A DNA stretch of 64,000 nt, taken from the NCBI RefSeq assembly GCF_000772935.1, contig NZ_JPVR01000078.1, positions 124,001-188,000 of the forward strand, written 5' to 3'. The position numbers and the translations under genes were made by a program. Origin of the DNA: Lysinibacillus boronitolerans JCM 21713 = 10a = NBRC 103108. GTDB taxonomy: Bacteria > Bacillota > Bacilli > Bacillales_A > Planococcaceae. The notes beneath the pieces were generated by a model. That model saw nothing but the letters and a program-made list of their open reading frames with translations. It was not told where the DNA came from and did not search any database. Positions 9,100 through 17,935 of this stretch are shown here, one piece after another (the stretch's first letter is position 1; each line of letters starts with the position of its first letter).

Positions 9100-10533
9100 A
9101 TGGATTGGAAACCTGATCGAACAGTAAAAAAAGCGATTTATAAGCAGCTCGCAGAATACATTGAAAAGGGGATTGCCGATGGGACATTCCCGCCCGATAA
9201 GCCCTTACCATCTGAGCGCTATTTAGCAAACGCTTTGAGTGTAAACAGAAGTACGGTAGTTAGTGCATACGATGAATTGGAAGCAATGGGGCTGATTGAA
9301 CGAAATCGTGGAAGTGGCACAACCATTAGCAAAGACATCTGGGGTATTACGAGGAAACGAATTCCTAGCTGGAATCGCTATATCGAGGCAGGTTCCTTTT
9401 TACCGAACCTTCCTGTTACTCAAAAAATTAGAAAAGAGGCTATTGAACATAAATTAATTAATCTAGCTACTGGCGAATTATCAGAGGATCTTTTTCCAAA
9501 AAGCGCCTTAAGAGAAATTACCGCAACGCGTTCATTTATCGGTAGCCTTGGGTATGATCATCCTTTAGGGAGTGACATATTACGGACAACCCTTACACGG
9601 CATATCAAAAACAGTAGGGGAATTGAGACAAAGCCTTCCTCCATACTGATTACATCAGGAGCACAGCAAGCCCTACATTTGATTGTCCAATGCCTGTTAA
9701 AGCCTGGAGATGCAGTCGCCATAGAAGATCCTTCTTACAACTTTAATCTACCAATCTTTAAAACAGCAGGCTTACACATCCATTATCTTCCTGTCAACAA
9801 GGATGGCATTAACCCGGATGATTTGCAAGTATTATATAAAAAACATCGAATTAAAATGATTTTTCTAAATCCTGATTTTCAAAATCCCACGGGGTCTTCC
9901 TTAGATTTGAAGAAAAGAGAAGCTATTCTAGACATTTCCTCTAAGCTAGGTATTCCAGTAGTAGAAGATGACCCCTATAGCCTAACAGCTTTTTCGGGGG
10001 ATAAAATGCCTACGCTTAAATCGCTCGATAAAAACGGCAATGTTTTATATATTAGCTCTTTGTCCAAAATTGTAGCCTCAGGCTTACGAATAGGATGGAT
10101 TGTTGGTCCTTCGTCTGTAATTGAACGACTATCCGATGCCAAGCAGCAAATTGACTTTGGGCATTCTAGTTTCACGCAATGGATCGCCAATGATTTTTTA
10201 GAGTCCCCTAATTTTAATTTGCATATTAAGCATTTAGTGAAGGAATTAGAAACACGACGAGATACCATTGTACAGAGTCTCGATATGTATTTAAAGGACG
10301 AAGTGACGTTTTCCATTCCTCAAGGTGGGATTCATTTATGGTGTCATGTTCTCAAGGAATATAACGAAACGCAATTACTTGAGGAATCCATTAAGCGAGG
10401 CGTCATTTATGTTCCTGGATCTACGATGGGCTCCAAAAAGGGTTTTGTCCGCTTCACTTACGCAAGGGAGGATGTTCATTCAATCAATGAAGGGATTAAA
10501 AGGTTTGCACAAGCTCTAAATAGCTTCCAGTAA
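9100..10533 (+). CDS. MocR-type regulator (GntR HTH + aminotransferase fold)
   Basis: PLP-dependent transcription factor of 477 residues. An N-terminal GntR winged helix (about 10-75, with LPSERYLANALSVNRSTVVSAYDEL) is joined to a type-I aminotransferase domain (about 115-475). The predicted Schiff-base lysine is Lys323 in SSLSKIVASGLRIGW, and the DDPY and NPTG segments that hold PLP are intact. It is divergent from qoxA, but MocR proteins usually control small-molecule or transport genes, so qox is not a safe target. The flanking TGGATGGT pairs suggest autoregulation and control of something downstream. The ATG follows GAGGTGAG. Confidence 0.92.
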   Translation: MDWKPDRTVKKAIYKQLAEYIEKGIADGTFPPDKPLPSERYLANALSVNRSTVVSAYDELEAMGLIERNRGSGTTISKDIWGITRKRIPSWNRYIEAGSFLPNLPVTQKIRKEAIEHKLINLATGELSEDLFPKSALREITATRSFIGSLGYDHPLGSDILRTTLTRHIKNSRGIETKPSSILITSGAQQALHLIVQCLLKPGDAVAIEDPSYNFNLPIFKTAGLHIHYLPVNKDGINPDDLQVLYKKHRIKMIFLNPDFQNPTGSSLDLKKREAILDISSKLGIPVVEDDPYSLTAFSGDKMPTLKSLDKNGNVLYISSLSKIVASGLRIGWIVGPSSVIERLSDAKQQIDFGHSSFTQWIANDFLESPNFNLHIKHLVKELETRRDTIVQSLDMYLKDEVTFSIPQGGIHLWCHVLKEYNETQLLEESIKRGVIYVPGSTMGSKKGFVRFTYAREDVHSINEGIKRFAQALNSFQ

Positions 10534-10553
10534 TTTTGTAAATTATAGCCAAG

Positions 10554-10585
10554 TGGACGGTTAAGAAAGTGCTTAAGTGGATGGT
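10554..10585 (+). promoter_or_regulatory. Second 24-bp-phased repeat pair after the MocR gene
   Basis: TGGACGGT at 10554-10561 and TGGATGGT at 10578-10585 are again exactly 24 bp apart and embedded in AAGTGGA(C/T)GGTT on both copies. It looks like a second MocR operator, but no intact gene follows for 800 nt, hinting that a regulated gene was lost. Confidence 0.55.
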
Positions 10586-11162
10586 TTAAATTCGCTAGAA
10601 AGTATTTAAGATAGAGTCATGGATAACAACTATCCATCAAGGCTAACTACTATCATGGCAGTGTGGATGGATTCACAATTATTCACACAAGTAATGAAAT
10701 TTTTTATGATCTGGAAGGTGATAGGACAGAAAGATATCAGTGAAGAGGTAGTTCACTTGATTCGCTATAAAAATAGGCAAACACTTTAATCAAGAGATTT
10801 AAAAAATTCACAACAAGTATCGTTATTTTCTCAGTTTTACCTGTTCAAGCAGTCTCAATCGTTAGCTTTCGGCTGCTGATGAGAAAACATCAAGGCAGTC
10901 ACACCTTATTATATTTTAATTCCCACAAAGGTATAGTTGGGAAATAGGCACCCCTTCTATACGGACACTTAAATCTTAGTTAAAAAAACACCATCCAGCC
11001 ACTTAGTCTCGCTATTCAATCGATGCTAGGTGGCTGCTTTTTGTCATTAAAAGTAGTTGTAATGCAAGAAGACAATTTGGTGGAACTATCATTAGTGTTT
11101 CGCATAATCGCCACTACCATTTACGAATGAACTAGGGAAGGATTATTTAAAAAAATAACGTC
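10586..11162. other. Gene-poor stretch with terminator and one weak ORF
   Basis: Only a 44-codon open frame (10655-10789, start ATG, no clear ribosome site, peptide with KVIGQKDISEEVVHLIRYKNRQ) could be coding; its composition is protein-like and it may be the remnant of the gene served by the operator just upstream. A hairpin (10997-11007 with 11027-11037, then a T-run) looks like a terminator for that lost unit. Confidence 0.35.
10997..11043 (+). terminator. Terminator
   Basis: Arms CAGCCACTTAG and CTAGGTGGCTG (one mismatch) with a long loop are followed by CTTTTTG. It has no intact gene in front of it. Confidence 0.6.
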
Positions 11163-11165
11163 AAA

Positions 11166-11205
11166 AAAAAGTCGCATTCCTGTAGTTCAGGGAGCGACTT
11201 TTTGA
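11166..11205. terminator. Bidirectional hairpin
   Basis: AAAAAGTCGC and GCGACTTTTT arms enclose an inner CCTG/CAGG stem. A-run and T-run on both sides make it a bidirectional terminator between the remnant region and the exporter promoter. Confidence 0.65.
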
Positions 11206-11227
11206 GAAAAAATTTATGAAAAATACA

Positions 11228-11329
11228 TTGAAATATGTATAGTCTTGTGATAAATTTATAGAGATAGACACTGTATAATTATTATACCGCGCATTATCCC
11301 TATTTTAATTATACAATACACTCTATTGT
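11228..11329 (+). promoter_or_regulatory. Candidate exporter promoter and operator
   Basis: TTGAAA at 11228-11233 and TAAATT at 11251-11256 are 17 bp apart. Downstream, ACAATA at 11313-11318 and TATTGT at 11324-11329 form an inverted repeat with a 5-bp spacer that could bind a MarR/TetR-type regulator. No such regulator gene is adjacent. Confidence 0.4.
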
Positions 11330-11372
11330 GTCGTCAACAATTTTAATTTTATTTTTTTGAGGGGTGGTTGCG

Positions 11373-11438
11373 ATGAAATTAGCAGGGGCAAAACAGCAGA
11401 TTGGGGGAACAAACACACGAAGAAGCTCCATTCTTTGA
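11373..11438 (+). CDS. Putative 21-residue leader peptide of drug exporter
   Basis: A short ORF with a strong GAGGGGTGG site 5 nt before its ATG ends 68 nt before the exporter start. Its peptide is basic near the end (RRSSIL). The last codons lie in one arm of an imperfect inverted repeat (GAAGCTCCATT with AATGGCTTC, 11422-11458). Ribosome stalling on such leaders is a known way to induce antibiotic resistance genes. Here it is an inference from position and ribosome site only. Confidence 0.45.
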   Translation: MKLAGAKQQIGGTNTRRSSIL

Positions 11439-11506
11439 GACCATCAAATGGCTTCCAAACATGTGAATGAAATTGAAAAAGATAAAGAAAGTAGGACTGA
11501 TACGAT

Positions 11507-13036
11507 ATGTCAGAGAAAACCATTTCAGTTGAGACAAAAGCGCCATATGGCATGATTGCCATTTTATTTATCGGGGCCTTTGTTGCTATTTTAAATGAGA
11601 CATTACTCAACATTGCACTACCAGCCATTATGGACGAATTCGATGTGAAAGCCACCGCAGTACAATGGCTTTCAACAGGCTATATGCTTATTAACGGTAT
11701 TTTAATTCCTGCCAGCGCGTTCTTCATTCAACGCTTTACGGATAAAAAATTATTTATTACAGCGATGGCTCTGTTTACGTTAGGTACATTTCTAGCTAGT
11801 ATTGCACCTGCATTTGGTGTGTTATTAGCAGCACGTATGATCCAAGCTGCAGGCTCAGCGATCATGATGCCTTTATTAATGAATGTGATGCTAACTGCAT
11901 TTCCAGTTGAAAAGCGAGGAGCTGCAATGGGGATGTTCGGTCTTGTCATGATTACAGCTCCAGCAATCGGCCCGACGCTTTCTGGTTGGTTAATCGAACA
12001 TTACAGCTGGAGAATGTTATTTGATCTTGTGCTGCCAATTGCCATTTTAACTTTAATTTTTGCAGCCTTTAAATTAAAGGATGTGACACCACAACGTGCC
12101 ATTAAGCTCGATGTGATTTCTCTTATTCTATCAAGCATTGGATTTGGCGGCTTGCTTTATGGCTTTAGTTCCGCAGGTGAAAAAGGATGGGATCATATCC
12201 TTGTATATGGAACTATTATTATTGGGACAATTGCATTAATTACGTTTACCCTTCGTCAGCTACGAATGGATGAGCCCATGCTTGAGTTTCGCATTTTCAA
12301 ATATCCGATGTTTGCCTTATCCTCAGCCATCTCCATCGTTATTTCTGTGGCGATGTTCTCGGCTATGATTTTAATGCCGATTTACGTCCAAACCATTCGT
12401 GGTATTTCACCAATGGATTCAGGTCTGCTCATGCTACCTGGTGCTATTGTAATGGGGATTATGTCGCCGATTACAGGGAAGCTCTTTGATAAATATGGGG
12501 CAAGAAGCTTGGCTATATTTGGCTTAATCATTACCATTGTAACGACGTATTACTTCAGTAAAATTAGCATGGATACAGCTTATTCTACATTGGTGCTGCT
12601 GTATACATTACGTATGTTTGGGATGTCTATGGTAATGATGCCCGTGATGACAAATGGTTTAAATCAGCTACCAGCACACAATAATCCACACGGCACTGCC
12701 ATGAACAACACATTACAGCAGGTTTCTGGTGCGATTGGATCTGCGGTGCTGATTACAATCATGAACAATAAAACAACTGCGAAGGCAGAGGAACTGGCTG
12801 CAGGTGCGATGAACAATATGAGTGCCAATGCAGCACAGGCTACGACACAATCTGCTAGCGAATTAAAACAGCAAATCTTAAACGAAGCCATGCTACATGG
12901 CATCAATTATACTTTCTTCCTTTCCACATTGATTGCGGCCATCGCACTGATACTTGCCTTCTTTATTAAGCGAGTTAAGCCTAACTATGATAATCACACA
13001 GGTGGGGAAGCTGCTGGAAAACAAGTAGAGGAATAA
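11507..13036 (+). CDS. DHA2 family drug:H+ antiporter (MFS)
   Basis: Integral membrane exporter of 509 residues with about 14 predicted helices, the size and helix count of the DHA2 (EmrB/QacA, LmrB/MdtP-like) branch. The opening helix has FVAILNETLLNIALPAIMDEF and TM2-3 contain QWLSTGYML and the TDK loop, with the motif C segment GLVMITAPAIGPTLSGWL. Members expel lincosamides, dyes or other lipophilic drugs using the proton gradient; the substrate here is unknown. A leader ORF and an inverted repeat precede it, and a strong terminator follows. The C-terminal end is Ala/Gln rich before the last helix. Confidence 0.9.
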   Translation: MSEKTISVETKAPYGMIAILFIGAFVAILNETLLNIALPAIMDEFDVKATAVQWLSTGYMLINGILIPASAFFIQRFTDKKLFITAMALFTLGTFLASIAPAFGVLLAARMIQAAGSAIMMPLLMNVMLTAFPVEKRGAAMGMFGLVMITAPAIGPTLSGWLIEHYSWRMLFDLVLPIAILTLIFAAFKLKDVTPQRAIKLDVISLILSSIGFGGLLYGFSSAGEKGWDHILVYGTIIIGTIALITFTLRQLRMDEPMLEFRIFKYPMFALSSAISIVISVAMFSAMILMPIYVQTIRGISPMDSGLLMLPGAIVMGIMSPITGKLFDKYGARSLAIFGLIITIVTTYYFSKISMDTAYSTLVLLYTLRMFGMSMVMMPVMTNGLNQLPAHNNPHGTAMNNTLQQVSGAIGSAVLITIMNNKTTAKAEELAAGAMNNMSANAAQATTQSASELKQQILNEAMLHGINYTFFLSTLIAAIALILAFFIKRVKPNYDNHTGGEAAGKQVEE

Positions 13037-13042
13037 TAGTAG

Positions 13043-13078
13043 ACGGGTGTTGCTTCAGTTTAGCAACGCCCGTTTTTT
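13043..13078 (+). terminator. Terminator of the DHA2 exporter
   Basis: A 12-bp GC-rich stem (13043-13054 with 13062-13073) and 7-nt loop are followed by a T-run, 7 nt after the stop. Confidence 0.9.
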
Positions 13079-13123
13079 CTTAAGAAATTTTATATAGAGG
13101 TGGGGAAACCTAGGAAGAATGAA

Positions 13124-13156
13124 AAAAGGCATTTCATCTATAGATGAAACACCTTT
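13124..13156 (-). terminator. Terminator of the NlpC/P60 gene
   Basis: Stem of about 14 bp centred on TCTATAGA with the T-run on the minus strand, ending 8 nt from the hydrolase stop codon. Confidence 0.85.
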
Positions 13157-13163
13157 CTAGTAG

Positions 13164-14072
13164 TTATTGAGCTAATCGTTGGATAAAGGCTTCTAATTGA
13201 ACTAATGTGACATTGTCGTTTACACCGAAAGTGCCGTCACCTTTACCTACAGTCACTTTATTCGAAGCAAGGATCGCTACATAATTATTTGCCCAATGCG
13301 AGCCTGGAACATCAATGAATTGTTCAGCTGTACCTTGCTGAGTTAAATGAAATGCTTCCACTAAAACTTTAGATAGTTGCCCACGTGTCATCGGAGAACC
13401 AGGATTGAATTTCCCATTATCATCACCCGTAAAAACACCAATTTTTTTAAGTGCTTCTGCAGCACCTGCATATTTAGACGATGGCTTAATATCTGGGAAA
13501 CTTGAATTCGTATTACTCGTATCTAAATGTAATTTATTAGCTAATCGAAGAGCTACCTCTCCACGTGATGCATAAATGCTAAAGTCAATTTCTGCATCTT
13601 TTACCTCTCCATAATCAGAGAAGCTGGCAATACGTTTTGCCCCTACATAACGTGAACCCCAATAGTAAGGGTCATTGACTGAATCTACCTTAACACCAGA
13701 ACTAGTAGTAGCTGAGATGAAACTGTTGTCACCTATGTATATACCAACGTGTGAAACACCGTTACCAGAAGTATTAAAAAATACGAGATCACCTGTTTTT
13801 AAATTGTCTTTTGAGATCGAAGTACCTTGCTGGTATTGAGCTTTAGATGTACGCTCTAATGAAATGCCTAGCTTAGAGTAGACTAATTGTGTATATGCTG
13901 AGCAATCAATACCTGTTTTAATATCCGTTCCTCCATATTTATAGGGAGCTCCAATATATGCTTTTGCTGTATTTGTTATATCTGCTATTGTTGCCGCTTT
14001 CGCATCATGAATACCCATACCTGTAAAGAACATAAACGATGCGAAAATGGGTAGTAACCATTTTTTCTTCAA
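13164..14072 (-). CDS. Secreted NlpC/P60 endopeptidase with SLH domains
   Basis: Exported peptidoglycan hydrolase of 302 residues. A signal peptide (1-26, ending AKA) precedes an NlpC/P60 domain (about 28-150) with catalytic Cys57 in GIDCSAY and His108 in SHVGIYIG. The third polar position that is often His or Asn (FIHA-type) reads FISA, so Ser120 stands there. The rest (about 165-302) is two to three S-layer homology repeats with SRGEVALRLA, MTRGQLSKVLVEAF and a final degenerate copy, which would anchor the enzyme to secondary wall polymer. The start is a TTG, 9-10 nt after GAAAGGAG. It probably cleaves D-Glu-diaminopimelate or Lys bonds during wall turnover. Confidence 0.9.
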   Translation of the reverse strand: MKKKWLLPIFASFMFFTGMGIHDAKAATIADITNTAKAYIGAPYKYGGTDIKTGIDCSAYTQLVYSKLGISLERTSKAQYQQGTSISKDNLKTGDLVFFNTSGNGVSHVGIYIGDNSFISATTSSGVKVDSVNDPYYWGSRYVGAKRIASFSDYGEVKDAEIDFSIYASRGEVALRLANKLHLDTSNTNSSFPDIKPSSKYAGAAEALKKIGVFTGDDNGKFNPGSPMTRGQLSKVLVEAFHLTQQGTAEQFIDVPGSHWANNYVAILASNKVTVGKGDGTFGVNDNVTLVQLEAFIQRLAQ

Positions 14073-14358
14073 TTCATTCTTACTCCTTTCAAAAAGCTTT
14101 CGCCTTTTTGAACTAAAGTAAGAATAGCATGAAATAGGGTAGAGTTATTTTTCAATAATATTACCGATTACCCCTCAACACCAAAATTGAAACCTTAATT
14201 TTAATTGTGTAAAACTTTTGCAATAATAATGGGCAATTTTACTAAAAATATATGAAATTAATGGGTTTATAGGGACATAAGTGTTAATTTAAACGTTTTA
14301 TCCAATTAACAAACTGTTATTTTAATAGTGGCTTTCCAAAATAACGGTTTTTTAATCA
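14073..14358. other. Intergenic, nothing beyond a hairpin
   Basis: Contains the upstream region of the P60 gene, with an inverted repeat CAAAAAG/CTTTTTG just ahead of its ribosome site, and AT-rich sequence. The end of the MarR gene lies next to a short AAAATAACGG/CCGTTATTTT-like repeat (about 14311-14350) that may terminate it. Confidence 0.4.
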
Positions 14359-14823
14359 TTATTTATTTTTAAGTGATTCTCTCGTTATGTCACTAAGGAT
14401 AGAGGAGATTTTAATAAATTTTTCAAAATCGTCTGTAGAAAATTCATCTAGTCGATTTAATATTTTGGCATATTCCATTTTATCTAGCGCTTTATGGTAT
14501 TCATATACTTGCTGACCTTTTTCGGTTAATTCGATAATGACCTCTCGATTATTGGCCGGGTTTTTATATTTTAACACTAAGCCTTTCTTCACCAGCTTAT
14601 CGACCATTTGTGAGATAGCACCTTTAGTTTTATCCGTCAGCTGAGTAAGCTCTGATGTATTCGTTTTTATTTTGTCCCCAATTAAATTAATCGTATGCGC
14701 TTCTACCATATACAGCTCATCATCTGTACCGTATTTCCTTGGTATACTTTCATAGATACTTGTTATACGAGATACTTCGTAAATCGATTCCATCAACTCA
14801 AAAAAAACTTCATCTCTAGTCAT
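14359..14823 (-). CDS. MarR family regulator
   Basis: DNA-binding repressor of 154 residues. The winged helix-turn-helix spans about 45-115 (LGDKIKTNTSELTQLTDKTKGAISQMVDKLVKKGLV and the NNREVIIELTEKG wing), with helices at both ends for dimerisation. It is divergent from the patB-permease pair. A perfect 10-bp-arm palindrome in the patB promoter is the likely binding site, so I infer that it represses this sulfur/amino-acid unit. Ligand unknown. Confidence 0.9.
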   Translation of the reverse strand: MTRDEVFFELMESIYEVSRITSIYESIPRKYGTDDELYMVEAHTINLIGDKIKTNTSELTQLTDKTKGAISQMVDKLVKKGLVLKYKNPANNREVIIELTEKGQQVYEYHKALDKMEYAKILNRLDEFSTDDFEKFIKISSILSDITRESLKNK

Positions 14824-14942
14824 TTATTTCACCTTTATACATTTTTTATTAGTTTCCATTATTATACCATATTGCATTCCACAAACTCTTCACAACCAGT
14901 GAGAAAGTTGAAAGTAGATGTTTAAAAATTCTGAATTTTACG

Positions 14943-14974
14943 TTGACGATGAATAGTTTAGGTGCTAAACTATT
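14943..14974 (+). promoter_or_regulatory. patB promoter overlapped by MarR-type palindrome
   Basis: TTGACG (14943-14948) and TAAACT (14966-14971) are 17 bp apart. Between and over the -10 lies a perfect inverted repeat, AATAGTTTAG at 14952-14961 and CTAAACTATT at 14965-14974 with a 3-bp centre. Size and symmetry match known MarR operators, and the divergent gene encodes a MarR protein. Confidence 0.75.
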
Positions 14975-15024
14975 TTTTACAAACGTCTTGAAAGCGTTTT
15001 AATCAGAAGAGGGGAGTACTTAAA

Positions 15025-16227
15025 ATGAAATATAATTTTGATGAAATCATAAACCGTAGGAAAACTTATTCCTTAAAATGGGACGGTGGTGATTTAATAA
15101 AAGAAATTGGTTATACAACGAGATATGATGAAGAGACATTGCCCTTGTTTACAGCTGATATGGATTTGCCAGTACCACAGCCATTGATTGATGCTTTGCA
15201 TAGGACAGTGGAGCATCGAATTTTTGGTTACTCAGTGTGTCCTCCAGCTTATTTCCAAGCGATTCAACATTGGTTTAAGACAAGACATGATTGGGCGATT
15301 AGTGCAGAGGAAATCGTGTATTGTCCAGGAACGGTTTATGCTTTAAATATTGCAGTTAGAGCTTTCACTGAACAAGGAGATGGCATCATTATACAACGGC
15401 CTGTTTATCCACCTTTTACAGCCGCGATAGAGGGAAACGGAAGAAAAGTAATCAATAATGCCCTTCAATGTGATACGAATGGCTATTATTCAATCGATTT
15501 TGATGATTTTGAAGAGAAAGCAAAAGATGGAAGCACGAAAATGTTCATACTTTGTCATCCACATAATCCAACAGGAAGAATTTTTACGAAAGATGAACTG
15601 CAAAAGCTAGCAGATATTTGTGTTGAAAATGATGTATTAATCATTGCGGATGAAATTCATGGGGATTTGATAAGACGTGGCCAAACATTTATCCCAATTG
15701 CCAAAGCTGTGGATGAAGTTAGTCATATTATTACATGTACAGCTATTAACAAAACCTTTAATGTAGCAGGATTGCATTGTACTAATTTAATCATTCCTAA
15801 CTTGAGGTTAAGAGAAAAATTTACTGAGACGATGGGCATGCAACTACCATCCCCATTTACCATCGCTGCGCTAATTGCTGCCTACAACGAAGGGGAAGAT
15901 TGGCTAGAGCAGCTGAAGGACTATATCGATGATACGATGGAATGGGTGAAAGTCTTTATCGAACAACGTTTACCTCTTGTAAAAGTAACTATTCCCGAAG
16001 GAACATATGTGATGTGGCTAGACTTTAGTGGCTATGGACTATTACCAGAAGAAGTTCATTATCGTATCTATAATAAAGCGAATGTTCTTTTAGAGGATGG
16101 CCATCTGTTTGGGGAGGAAGGTTTGCACTATCAAAGAATCTGCATCTCATCACCAAGGCCCATCATCAAGGAAGCACTTGAAAGAATAGTAGGCGCTTTT
16201 GAAGATATTCACACTGCTGCAGTATAA
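15025..16227 (+). CDS. patB: Cystathionine beta-lyase, PatB/MalY family
   Basis: PLP-dependent C-S lyase of 400 residues. The N-terminal MKYNFDEIINRR-KWD segment and TADMDLPVPQPLIDAL are diagnostic of the PatB/MalY family. PLP-binding features are NPTGRIF (181-187), DEIHGDLI (209-216) and Schiff-base Lys243 in TAINKTFNVAGL. Such enzymes split cystathionine or cysteine conjugates to a thiol or homocysteine, pyruvate and ammonia. It heads a probable two-gene unit with an amino-acid permease and is under the MarR-type palindrome. The ATG follows GAGGGGAG. Confidence 0.9.
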   Translation: MKYNFDEIINRRKTYSLKWDGGDLIKEIGYTTRYDEETLPLFTADMDLPVPQPLIDALHRTVEHRIFGYSVCPPAYFQAIQHWFKTRHDWAISAEEIVYCPGTVYALNIAVRAFTEQGDGIIIQRPVYPPFTAAIEGNGRKVINNALQCDTNGYYSIDFDDFEEKAKDGSTKMFILCHPHNPTGRIFTKDELQKLADICVENDVLIIADEIHGDLIRRGQTFIPIAKAVDEVSHIITCTAINKTFNVAGLHCTNLIIPNLRLREKFTETMGMQLPSPFTIAALIAAYNEGEDWLEQLKDYIDDTMEWVKVFIEQRLPLVKVTIPEGTYVMWLDFSGYGLLPEEVHYRIYNKANVLLEDGHLFGEEGLHYQRICISSPRPIIKEALERIVGAFEDIHTAAV

Positions 16228-16348
16228 GGAAATCATTTTAAATATTTGATAAAGAGAACGTCGTCTACTCCAAAATAACAGAATATTCAATCAATTAAAT
16301 TTAGTCACTCATAATGCATTTTAACCTTATTTAACCAGGAGGTAATAT

Positions 16349-17764
16349 ATGATTGATAAGAATGAAAAACCAACCCTTGAACATGAAAGCTTAAGTCGTA
16401 GTTTAAAGAATCGTCATATTCAAATGATAGCAATCGGCGGAGCAATCGGTGTCGGTCTCTTCTATGGTGCTACAGGAGCAATTCAATCAGCTGGACCATC
16501 GATTATATTTGCTTATTTAGCCGTTGGAATAGTAATTTATTTTATTATGAGAGCACTAGGCGAAATGACGGTTGAGGAGCCCATATCAGGCTCATATGTG
16601 ACATATGCTAGTCGATACATTTCTCCTTTTACGGGCTACTACCTTGGATGGACAGCCTTATTAACAATGGCGGCCGGCAGTGCGGCTGAATATGCAGCTA
16701 TCGGACATTACATTCAGTTTTGGGTGCCTGATTTCCCAGTTTGGGTTTCTGCATTCTTTGTACTTTGTTTAGTCATTCTTATTAATACTTTATCTGTTAA
16801 AGCATATGGTGAAATCGAATTTTGGCTGTCACTCATAAAAGTTATCGCAATTATTGGCATGATTATCCTCGGTGGAGCTATGCTGTTGTTTGGTATAGGA
16901 AATGGGGGACAACCTGTAGGATTCGATAACCTAACAAATAATGGAGGGCTATTTCCACTAGGGGTGAAAGGCTGGATTTTGTCCTTGGTTTTAGTAGCTT
17001 TTGCCTTTGGTGGGGTTGAAATTGTTGGTGTAGCTGCTGCTGAAGCTGGGAACGTGAAAAAAACCATCCCGCAGGCGATTAATGGTGTCTTTTGGAGAAT
17101 TCTCATTTTTTATGTTGGCGCTATTACAATTATGGTTTCTCTCTTTGATTGGAGTGGAATTGGTGAGCACGGAAGTCCATTTGTCACAGTCTTCGAAAAA
17201 ATAGGGATTCCTGGAGCCGCCTCAGTTATCAATTTAGTGATCATTGCAGCAGCGATTTCTGCGCTCAATAGTGGTATTTATTCTGCTACCCGTGTACTGT
17301 ACAGCTTATCCTTACAAGGGAAGGCTCCTTCAATTATTAGTAAATTAAACAAAAATAAAGTGCCTTTTATCAGTCTACTGATAGTTATTGCGACCCAGCT
17401 GTTCGGTGTTTTAATGAACTATATTATGCCAGCTTCCGCTTTTGAAATTTTTTCCACAATTGTTGTAGTTGGATTAATTTCTAATTGGTTGTCCATATTA
17501 TTTAGTCAATTGAAATTTAGAAAAGCTAAAATAAACAGTGGGGAAGTGGGGAATCTCTCATATAAAATGCCGTTTTGGCCATATTCTAGCTATTTTGCCA
17601 TTGCATTTATGCTGTCTATAATCGTCATTATGGCTTTTATGCCCTATACAAGAGTTGCCCTTTATGTAGCTCCAGTATGGATATGTATATTGTTTATTTC
17701 CTATAAAATCAGTAGTATAAAAATAAAAGAACCGGAGAATGTTCAAGAGAAGTTAGTACCCTAG
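16349..17764 (+). CDS. Amino-acid permease (APC superfamily)
   Basis: Membrane importer of 471 residues with about 12 helices. The start of TM1, IAIGGAIGVGLFYGATGAIQSAGPS, is the substrate-binding signature of the amino-acid transporter (AAT) family that includes LysP, GabP and AnsP. ALGEMTVEEPISGSYVTYA in helix 2-3 agrees. Substrate cannot be told from sequence, but its place 121 nt after patB suggests uptake of a sulfur amino acid or conjugate. The ATG follows AGGAGGTAATAT. A terminator follows. Confidence 0.88.
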   Translation: MIDKNEKPTLEHESLSRSLKNRHIQMIAIGGAIGVGLFYGATGAIQSAGPSIIFAYLAVGIVIYFIMRALGEMTVEEPISGSYVTYASRYISPFTGYYLGWTALLTMAAGSAAEYAAIGHYIQFWVPDFPVWVSAFFVLCLVILINTLSVKAYGEIEFWLSLIKVIAIIGMIILGGAMLLFGIGNGGQPVGFDNLTNNGGLFPLGVKGWILSLVLVAFAFGGVEIVGVAAAEAGNVKKTIPQAINGVFWRILIFYVGAITIMVSLFDWSGIGEHGSPFVTVFEKIGIPGAASVINLVIIAAAISALNSGIYSATRVLYSLSLQGKAPSIISKLNKNKVPFISLLIVIATQLFGVLMNYIMPASAFEIFSTIVVVGLISNWLSILFSQLKFRKAKINSGEVGNLSYKMPFWPYSSYFAIAFMLSIIVIMAFMPYTRVALYVAPVWICILFISYKISSIKIKEPENVQEKLVP

Positions 17765-17795
17765 CACTTCAAAAACATTGATTGTCAGATAGAAC

Positions 17796-17834
17796 AAAAC
17801 CATTAAGGAAAATTGCTCGCCTTAATGGTTTTTT
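17796..17834 (+). terminator. Terminator of the patB-permease unit
   Basis: A 13-bp stem (17796-17808 with 17820-17832) is followed by a T-run. Confidence 0.85.
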
Positions 17835-17935
17835 ATGTATTTTTGAGCAATGGATACGTTAAACTATAATAGAAATAAATAGGTCCAACAGGAGATATTA
17901 ATCGAATTAATATTAAACGAGAAGGAGGTATTCCA

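Noticed and set aside
15001-15024. T-box or SAM riboswitch before patB
   Set aside because: The leader is too short and no conserved box was found.
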